Positions 56,761 to 64,000 of a stretch of DNA of 64,000 nt are shown in pieces. The translations under genes were made by a program, and so were the position numbers. Location of the stretch: contig UESW01001669.1 of NCBI GenBank assembly GCA_900491605.1, forward strand, positions 276,137 through 340,136, given 5' to 3'. How positions within the stretch are numbered: position 1 is the stretch's first letter; each line of letters starts with the position of its first letter. Source of the stretch: Calamus simplicifolius (lineage: Eukaryota > Streptophyta > Magnoliopsida > Arecales > Arecaceae). The notes beneath the pieces were generated by a model. The model was not told where the DNA came from. It was given only the letters and a program-made list of their open reading frames with translations, and made no database searches.

Positions 56761-57900
56761 TTACTTCCCAGCCTCACATATTGAGGGACCTTGAGAGGTG
56801 GAAGGTTAGATTGAGAGTACAGCGGTCTGATGGGCTTGTTACAGCACTTATACTTCAGCCGACCCTAGTTGACAGGATCAAGTCCTCCCAAAATGATGAT
56901 CCAGATTTACAAAAGATTAAAGAAGCTGTGCAGTCAGGTGTTCAGAATGGATTTTATGTAATGGAGGATGGATCCCTGAGATTTGATGGTAGACTTTGTG
57001 TGCCTAACATTGGGGAGCTGAAAGCCGAAATTTTGAAGGAGGCTCACTGCTCTCCCTACACTGTGCATCCGGGTGGCACTAAGATGTATAGAGACTTAAA
57101 GAAAATTTTTGGTGGAAAAGTATGAAGATGTAGATTGCTCAGTATGTGGCCAAGTGCTTGGTGTGTCAGCAAGTGAAGGCCGAACATCAAAGACCTGCGG
57201 GACCTCTTCAGTTTCTAATGATTCCTCAGTGGAAATGGGAAATGATCACAGTGGACTTTATGATTGGTCTGCCCAAAACTCCCAAGAGTAATGATGCAGT
57301 ATGGGTTATTGTGGACAAACTAACAAAATCAGCTCATTTCTTACCTTTCGGAGTTGGGGTTTCTAGTGAAAGATTGGCTAGTTTGTATATTGAGCAGATC
57401 GTGAGACTCCATAGTGTCCCTGTATCTATTGTATCTAATAGGGATACTAGGTTTGTGTCTTAATTCTAGAAGAGTCTTCATAAGGCTATGGGAACTAAAT
57501 TAAACTTCAGTACAGCCTATCATCCCTAGTCAGATGGACAATCAGAGAGGACCATACAGATTCTAGAAGACATGTTGCGAGCCTGTGTGATGGATTTGGG
57601 TGGAGCATGGGATAACCACTTACCTTTAGTGGAGTTTGCTATAATAATAGTTACCAGGCTAGTATCCAATGGCTCCATTTGAAGCTCTGTATGGTAGGAG
57701 GTGCATATCTCCTTTATGTTGGGATGATGTAGGAGAGAGAAAATTTTTAGGCCCTAAGCTGGTTCAGCAGACATTTGATAAGGTGCAATTGATCAGGGAG
57801 CGTCTTTGTACAGCTCAGAGCAGGCAGAAGAGTTATGCTGATGTCAGGAGGAGAGAATTGAATTTCAGGTTGGGGACTATGTTTTCTTAAGGGTTTCACC
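56761..57900 (+). pseudogene. Integrase of the chromovirus
   Basis: The linker ends with HCSPYTVHPGGTKMYRDLKK, part of the HHCC zinc region. A frameshift near 57110 follows. The next frame gives CLVCQQVKAEHQRPAGPLQF, WEMITVDFMIGLPKT (first catalytic aspartate), DKLTKSAHFLPFGVG and VSNRDTRF (second aspartate). Stops at about 57462 and 57468 follow, then LHKAMGTKLNFSTAYHP, another TAG (57526-57528) and SDGQSERTIQILEDML (glutamate). A last break near 57645-57670 leads to APFEALYGRRC. Confidence 0.88.
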
Positions 57901-57969
57901 AACCAAGGATGTGATGAGATTTGGGATCAGAGGAAGCTGAGTCCACGTTATATTGGACCTTTTGATATC

Positions 57970-58302
57970 TTGAGCAGAGTTAAGGAGGTAGCTTACAGCC
58001 TGGCATTGCCTCCAATTCTATCTGGTGTACATAATGTGTTTCATGTCTTTATGTTGAGGAATTATATTTCTGACCCCAGCCATGTAATAGAGTATGAGCC
58101 TATTCAGTTGAAGAAAGATTTGTCTTATGAGGAGCATCCTGTGCATGTCGTGGACCGCAAGGATCAGGTTCTGAGACGGCGTACCATTCCCTATGTCAAG
58201 GTACAGTGGAGTAATCATTCTGAGAGGGAGGCTACTTGGAAACTTGAAGAAGAAATAAAAAGAAGTATCCACAATTATTTGCAGGTAAATTTTCTATCCT
58301 AG
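57970..58302 (+). pseudogene. Integrase tail with chromodomain of the chromovirus
   Basis: The GPY/F module is near 57950-57975 (GPFDILSRVKEVAYSLALP). It is followed by HNVFHVFMLRNYISDPSHVI and the chromodomain RRTIPYVKVQWSNHSEREAT with WKLEEEIKRSIHNYL (about 58170-58285). Chromodomains in plant chromoviruses steer insertion to heterochromatin. The aromatic positions of the fold (Y, W and W) are present. The frame is intact to the stop at 58300-58302 but is separated from the integrase by an upstream frameshift. Confidence 0.88.
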
Positions 58303-58381
58303 ATAGTTAACTTTTGAATAGAATCTATTTGAATTCTATAGTTTATTTATAGTGCATCAATTTCGCGGTCGAAATTTTTAT

Positions 58382-58394
58382 AAGGAGGGGAGAA
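58382..58394 (+). other. Polypurine tract of the chromovirus
   Basis: AAGGAGGGGAGAA directly precedes the 3' LTR start TGTAGCACCCGG. Confidence 0.85.
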
Positions 58395-59993
58395 TGTAGC
58401 ACCCGGCTCGTGTGAACTAGGGAGGAGGCAGCGGGAGTTTCTTGCTGACGCTTGCTCTCGGCGTGGTGCCTTGATTTCCGAATTTCCTGATCCGAGGAGT
58501 CACCTAGGGGATTAAAAGGAGACGGAGGGTGACTCCCTCCTTCATCCAGGCGCTCACCTCCTCCAGGTAATCCCATGCCCGTCCTCCTAACGCCAGAGAG
58601 AGAGAAGATTAGAGACAAATCAAAAACGAGAGAGAGGGAGAGCCTGTGATGGGTCTTACAGCCGATCTGATCTTTGGTTCGGGCCCGGCGGCGTGCCCGT
58701 CGCCTTGCCGGGCCTGGGCGGCGGCCGGTGGCCCTTACCAGTGTCGAGTGATCGTTCGATGAGGGTCTGGCCGGCCGTGGTGGCCGGCCGTGCTGCCGGC
58801 ACAGTCCCGTGCCGTGATTCAAAGAGAGAAAGAGAGAGATAAAGAGAGAAATTGGAGAGAGAGAGAGAGAGGGAAGGGGGGGCCGGCCGCCGGCACGAGG
58901 TACCCCCTGTTTCAACCAAAACAGGGGAGCAGGGGAGAAGAGAGATTTTTGGGCCGGCTGGGCTATCCCAGTTTTGGGCCCTGTTGGGCCGGTGTTTGAG
59001 CCCTTTTTGGGAAGTATTTTGGGCTCTGTATCAGGCCGTGAATGATAAAATAAATATATGGCCTGATTCTGTGTTCAATCTAGTTTATTGGGGTATTTTT
59101 AGTTTTTCATTTGGGCGTATATAATGGGATTTATTTGAGCCCGAAGTTGGGCCATGGATTAGTCTGGTAGAGTTTAAGGAGTCCTTTTATTATTCAGATT
59201 TTAGAAACTTAATTGTGTATAATACTGTTGTAGGTAACCAGATGTCTATTTAGCTGGTTTATCATTTGGAATTTGCGTACTGAGGTAAGTAAGACTATTA
59301 TGATAATTTTATAATTATTTAATGTATAAACTATGGATTTATAGTTTGCATGCATCTTATGAAATAAGAAAAAATGGAGTTTTATTTAGATTGTCTATTG
59401 TGAATAGTACCATGAATTTATAAATGAGCATTTGTTATGACTATAGTAGCTTATAATATTTGCAAGAAATAGTTAATTGGTGTATATGCAAAAATATAAT
59501 TTCTTGACTTGCAAAATATGTTGGTATTATTGAGATGACTATATGCATTGTTAATAATGTGCAAACCACTGTATATGTAATGTGAGAAACAGATGCATGA
59601 TGTGTGGCATACAATTGTAATGATGACATTGGAATAGTCTTGTATGTGTCGCCGCGGTTCTCATATACTATGGCCCCACACATTATAGAATGTGTTCTGA
59701 TTGATTATTACATGGCTACACACATTTGTAGAATGTGTTCTGATTGATTATGTATGGCCACACACATTTGTAGAATGTATTTTGATTGACTATATATGGC
59801 CACACACATCTGTAAGGTGTGTTCTGATTGATTATGATATGGCCACACACATCTGTAGAATGTGTTCTGATTAATTTGTAGGGTCGTGGGACACATAAGG
59901 ATTATATAAATAGTGGGTTTGTTTACATTGCATATTCTAGTATTTATTGCAACTGATGATATGTATGTTCTGATAGCATGATAAATGTAACTG
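58395..59993 (+). repeat. 3' LTR of the chromovirus, cut by Sirevirus B
   Basis: It matches 51252-52892. It stops at ATAAATGTAACTG, where the 5' LTR continues with AGATTGAAAG. The missing last part (about 440 bp) should lie beyond the window, after Sirevirus B. The five-copy 43 bp array is at about 59672-59885. Confidence 0.92.
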
Positions 59994-61529
59994 TGTTGGC
60001 CCAGATGGCAACCCAAGAGGGGAGGGGGTGAATTGGGTTCTTAAAAATTTAACCTTTTAAAAACTATGTGCTTTGGAATATATAAGATTAAGTGCAGGAT
60101 AAATATTAAGCACAAATAAAGAGATAGAGTGAGAGAGTCAAAACACGGCAAACACAAGGATTTTATAGTGGTTCGGTATCCAACACCTACGTCCACTCCC
60201 AAGTATCTTTGGGTCCACACTATAATTACTTGATTACAGCCGAGTTGTTTTACAAGCTCACAACTCAAAACTTGTTGTTTCCCCCGGGATCACAACGAAC
60301 CCAGCTGGTTTTCCGGGCTCACCAGCACAAAACCCAAACCCAAGCTAATCTAGCTTGTTCCTGAGGTAAACTACCTAAACTAATTCAATCCCCCTGATTG
60401 AATTAGTAAACACCAAATTAATTTAAGTTTACAATAATGCAAAGCTCCTTAAATGAGCAAATAAGCAATATAAGTAAACAAAGATTTAGAAAAGCCTGTT
60501 TGAAGATAATTTGATGTGAGCTTTTCTTCTTTTCCTCTTCTCCTTTGAAATGTTGAATCAGGCCTCAGCTCAGATTCTTCACAAAGATTGCAGTTGAGAA
60601 GTTGAAAATCAGAACTTTTGCTCTCTTTTTCTTCACTTGGAAAATCCTTCGATTTTGAACTTGAATCACTTGGATTTCTCTTGAATCTCTCTTCAGAAGA
60701 TAGACGTGGATTCAGAGATTTCTCTCTGAAAATTTCTCTTTCTTTTTTTTTGGTTTTTCTTTTATTTTTCTATCTCTTTTAACCGACGGTTTCCCCCTTT
60801 TTATAGAACTCTTAATCCATTTTAGGTGGGAAATATAGCCGTTGGAGATGTTTGGATTCTTCTGCACATAAAGAAAATAGCCATTAGAGGTTAGGTGAAA
60901 AGAAATCTTACCGTTGAAGTACGTTCTGACAGATAAAAAATCCGTTCCTGACAGGTTGGAGTCGGCTCCAACTTTTCAGGTGTCGGCTCCAAGTCGGTGT
61001 TCAAAAATAGTAAAGAAAAAGTTGTTGGGGAGTCGGCTCCAAAAAAGGTAAGTGTCGGCTCACCGCTTTCAGGAGTCGGCTCCAGAAAACTGTAAGTGTC
61101 GGCTCCAGAATGGTCCATAAATACGCTCTATGTTCTCATGTTAGAGTCGGCTCCAGAAACTTAGGTGTTGGCTCCCGAAATCTTGGGTGTCAGCTCCCTA
61201 ATTCTAGGTGTCGGCTCTAGAAACTGAAACAGAATGCACTTCTCTGTATCTCAGGTTGGAGTGGCTCCGAAACCTTGGGTGTCGACTCTGGACCGTGCCA
61301 AAATCCCAGAAACTTTCTGATATACTTGGGGTCGGCTCCTTACCATTTGGGTGTCGACTTAAGCTCTGAACTTTGAAAATTTCTTTTAAAACATTGATTC
61401 AAAACATGTTTCTTTATCCTTTTGATTGATCAAACATTTTAAAACCTGAAACACTTGTTAAATAATTAGAAACAAAATGAATATACTCATGTCTTTTATT
61501 AATCATCAAAATCAATAATTGGGTCAACA
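59994..61529 (-). repeat. 3' LTR of Sirevirus B
   Basis: 1536 bp. The TATA box TATAAAAA is at 60798-60805 (minus). The GYCGAC cluster is at about 60957-61365, including GGAGTCGGCTCC and GGTGTCGGCTCC forms. The ORF at 60891-61118 is a by-product of the cluster. Confidence 0.92.
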
Positions 61530-61940
61530 ATCTCTTTCTTTTTGATGATTATAAAAACATTGAGTATATGCATGAGTAAACATAAGATTTTCACTTCAAA
61601 TTTCTCAAATATTTATTCCTCACAGGTAAGCTCCCCCTGAATGAGGTAGCTCCCCTATGATACTCAATTTAACATCTGTTCTTCCTTTTAACACTTTTAA
61701 TGTTTGATACCAATTAAAAATTATATCTATTGTAACATCTATTCATCCTTTCAATGCATATATAGAATTGAAAATAGAATTGCTTCTCCTTATATGGAAT
61801 TAATTAGATACCAATAAATTAAGCTATTTGATCCAATGCATATACAAAAGCTAAATACTTCTCATTTTATACTTCTCCCCTTTTTTTTTACTTTCAATGC
61901 ATATACTATTATCAAATACTTTTACTTCTCCCTTTTTTGT
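61530..61940 (-). other. Polypurine tract region of Sirevirus B, main tract mutated
   Basis: On the minus strand AGGGGAGCT and AGGGGGAGCTT tracts (61625-61660) and AAGGGGAGAAG/AAGGGAGAAG tracts (about 61878 and 61927) parallel those of copy A. The tract at the LTR edge reads AAAAAGAAAGAGAT where A has AAAAAGGGGGAGAT. Confidence 0.8.
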
Positions 61941-62189
61941 AATCAACAAAAAGGTCAAAAAGTTTCAAGTGAAATGACAAAATTGATAGTTACTTCAAAG
62001 ATCAAATGACATTCATTAAGTATCAAATAAGTTCATTACATCAAAAAGTCGAACATTACATTATTTTGCAAAAGAAACTTCATTGCATTAAAACTTCAAA
62101 GTAAACTTCATTACATCAGAACAGTAAATCAACATCAAACTAGACTAATAACATCAAAGAAACTTCATTACATATAATCAAAAGTTAGT
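61941..62189 (-). other. Non-coding spacer of Sirevirus B
   Basis: AT-rich, with repeated TTCATTACATCAAA-type words (minus: TTTGATGTAATGAA) also seen in copy A at 16070-16200. No gene is seen. Confidence 0.5.
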
Positions 62190-63529
62190 TTAATGCGTCT
62201 TTGCAGTTCTTCTACTATTCTTGCCATTCCTTCACTCTGAGTCTTGACAAAAGCCTTCAGTCTTTCATCAACAAATGTACATGCAGATGTAATCTTATCC
62301 TGAAGCTCAGCATTACATTTGGAATAAGTCTCTGAGTCTCCACCAATGTCTTTAAGTTCATCAAAATGTTCTTGAGATCATTCTTTAAGATTCAGCGGAG
62401 GCTCCAAGTGTAGATTCAATTATTCTAACTCTTTCATCCAAAGAATAGAGAGTCTCTCTCAAGTTCATGAACTGCTATCTAACTCAGATTTCTTCTCTTC
62501 CTTGTGAATAACAAAATTACCTCTAAGCTTCTAACTGAGTATCTGAAAAACCAACAATGACTGATCAAAAGCAGAAGGAACTGGTGGAGCTGGAGGTACA
62601 TCCTGACTGGGCTCTGGTGAGCTGTCTCACAGATGGTCCTGCCTCAGAAGGGCCAGGCACATTAGTCTCAGCAACCCTGTCGCCAGTTGACCTTTTCTCT
62701 CCATTTACCATCTACTTTTACAAATCCCATCCTATGCATAGTGGCTAAGCTGTAGTAGTCAGTGTGCCTTAGGTTCTTCGAAGGCTCATTTTCAGAAATA
62801 GCTACTCCTTGACTCCTAAAAACCAAGGTTAGGATCATTCCATAAGGTAGTGAAGATCTCTTCTTGCCCCCAGCCTCAGCCATATACCATATCATCCCAG
62901 CAAGATTTATAGGCTGACCCATCAAGATACTGTCCATAACAACAATGTCTCGCTCTGAGACATACTCAAAACCAGTCTGGAGAATAGAATCCTACTGCAG
63001 ATATTATGTAATCTAAGCAAGTGGCAATTGGTTTGCCCTAACCTCTTCAAATTCATTATTTCTCTTCCTAACATCCTTGACAAAGCAGCTGATCTCTCAC
63101 TATGAATATTTGCAACAAATCCAGTGACAGGAATACTTAACAGATTTCCTAAAATTTGGAAAGTAATGAATTCTCTTTCCTCTAACAGAACTAACAATCC
63201 ACCATCTCCTCTAGCTAAATTTAGATAAAATTTTTTAACAAGTGCTGGATAAGTAGGTACATCCAAAGCAGACTTTATCCCAACCGAGTTCTTTAATTTG
63301 TCTTCCAATGTCAAAACCTTCGGCATCAAAGAAATCAAAATCAACTTTTCTACCCATGGTAATAACTCGCCCAGCTAGAGTATCTACCTGTGGAGATGAG
63401 GGCCAGGATTATCTGATGGTGTAGAAGAAGAATCATCACTCGGAGTGGGTTCACGGATGGGACGTCTGCCGTACGCTTCCTCGTAGCAACGGGAGCATCA
63501 AAGACCGATCCCCTACGCTTAGGTGCCAT
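62190..63529 (-). pseudogene. Env-like extra gene of Sirevirus B, better preserved
   Basis: It starts MAPKRRGS at 63529. After frame changes near 63360-63420, a long open piece (63344-62922) holds YPALVKKFYLNLARGDGGLL, ILGNLLSIPVTGFVANIHSE and SAALSRMLGREI. A second (62937-62668) has MDSILMGQPINLAGMIWYMA, GMILTLVFRSQGVAISENEP and HTDYYSLATMHRMGF. The C-terminal part, 62190 to about 62560, is frame-broken but helical and matches the coiled coil of copy A. This domain resembles the 'putative plant transposon protein' family. No membrane segment is evident, and the role is unknown. Confidence 0.68.
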
Positions 63530-63629
63530 AGAAATCTTAGGGAATGATTAATTTGGGGAGTATTTGGCTTCGAGAAGTTTTGAGGGTTTGGAAGAAGATT
63601 TGGAAAGGGTTTGGAGAAGATAGAAATTG

Positions 63630-63845
63630 AAGGTGTCGACTCTGCCCTAATAAAGTCAATTTGGGACCACCAGGTGTCGACTCCCGCAAAGTCGGGTGTC
63701 GACTCCAAGTCGCTAACACAGTTAGCGCCCGAACTGGAGTCGGCTCCACTTAAGCGGGTGTCGGCTCCAAGGTCAAGGACCGAGAGCGACACAGAAGAGG
63801 TGTCGACTCCTCAAATTGAGGTGTCGACTCCACTGACAGTTTCAG
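63630..63845 (-). repeat. GYCGAC motif cluster upstream of the env-like gene, Sirevirus B
   Basis: Seven or more copies of GGTGTCGACTCC, GGAGTCGGCTCC or GGTGTCGGCTCC (plus strand) lie in about 215 bp. The corresponding cluster of copy A is at 14440-14640. The ORFs at 63451-63859 are repeat by-products. Confidence 0.75.
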
Positions 63846-64000
63846 AGAAAAATAAATGAGTTTCAAACATCCGAAACTTGTCAAAATAAAATCAATAAAT
63901 TTTTGAAAAAATCTTTGGAATGTGGAGAATCAATTGCTCAAATGACTAGATAAATTGTCCTTAAAATTATGAAAGGAATTCAAGAAATTGATAGAAGTCT
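63846..64000 (-). other. Spacer between pol and the env-like gene, Sirevirus B
   Basis: It matches copy A at about 14280-14440 (minus strand, with TTTTGATAAGTTT-like text). The pol end should start just beyond the window. Confidence 0.55.

Larger units (their letters stand above)
51252..59993 (+). mobile_element. Tekay/Del-type chromovirus (Ty3/gypsy), 3' LTR interrupted
   Basis: It has LTRs (51252-53334 and 58395-59993, the latter cut by the next element), a Met primer site and gag-pol in the order gag, PR, RT, RNase H, IN, chromodomain. The C-terminal chromodomain, long LTRs (about 2.1 kb) and Met primer site fit the Tekay/Del clade. Because the right edge is outside the window the target duplication cannot be read. 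From the gag start to about 57110 the frame is not shifted and is interrupted only by stop codons and one AT-rich insertion. Confidence 0.9.
59994..64000 (-). mobile_element. Sirevirus (Ty1/copia), copy B, minus strand, continues past the window
   Basis: The LTR is at 59994-61529 (reverse of TGTTGACCCAATTATTG...GGGCCAACA). It is followed on the minus strand by polypurine tracts and the env-like gene, then the GYCGAC cluster. Further up it would reach pol, which is outside. It is inserted in the chromovirus 3' LTR; the probable left target copy is AACTG (59989-59993). It shares structure and sequence with copy A. Confidence 0.92.

Noticed and set aside
1..64000. CRISPR array, prokaryotic operon or defence system
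   Set aside because: All repeats are explained by eukaryotic transposable elements. No spacers of constant length, no cas-like genes and no bacterial gene organisation were seen.

Overview
The window is plant nuclear DNA, with no bacterial or organellar features. It is almost entirely nested LTR retrotransposons packed around one host gene. The mix of elements (Tat-clade Ty3/gypsy with an antisense extra gene, Sirevirus copia elements, a Tekay/Del-type chromovirus, an Angela-like copia and a TRIM) and the AT-rich spacers suggest a large, repeat-rich genome. I lean towards a monocot, possibly a palm, but this is inference and no species marker is visible.

Positions 1-28271 are one large Tat-clade Ty3/gypsy element on the + strand. 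Its 5' LTR is cut by the window start. Degenerate gag, protease, RT, two RNase H domains and integrase follow, then a tandem array of about 142 bp units in the 3' UTR, a long antisense gene and a 3' LTR. Two later elements split it. A complete Sirevirus (7926-17993, proven by the 5 bp target duplication CACAC and rejoining of the 142 bp array) sits inside the array. A decayed Angela-like copia (18452 to about 23898) follows.

Positions 28821-42127 (minus strand) hold the only convincing host gene: a four-exon family-4 glycosyltransferase with an N-terminal membrane anchor and an EX7E motif carried by a 57 bp exon. Its introns carry a TRIM (TSD TTCAC) and a complete 5.2 kb copia element (TSD GAAAG). 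Exon 1 carries two opposite one-base indels about 200 bp apart, so this copy is either inactive or has sequence errors.

Positions 42128-51251 are the gene's upstream region and an AT-rich spacer. The spacer contains a non-autonomous hAT element (8 bp TSD CTCCCTTT), an element with long terminal inverted repeats (MULE-like) and a 5'-truncated LINE with a poly-A tail.

Positions 51252-59993 are a Tekay/Del-type chromovirus with a chromodomain at the end of pol. Its 3' LTR is interrupted by a second Sirevirus on the minus strand, which runs off the window end at 64000. The two Sireviruses share an array of a roughly 12 bp near-palindromic motif (core GYCGAC) in the LTR and again just upstream of the env-like gene. 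I see no tRNA, rRNA, CRISPR array or prokaryote-style operon.
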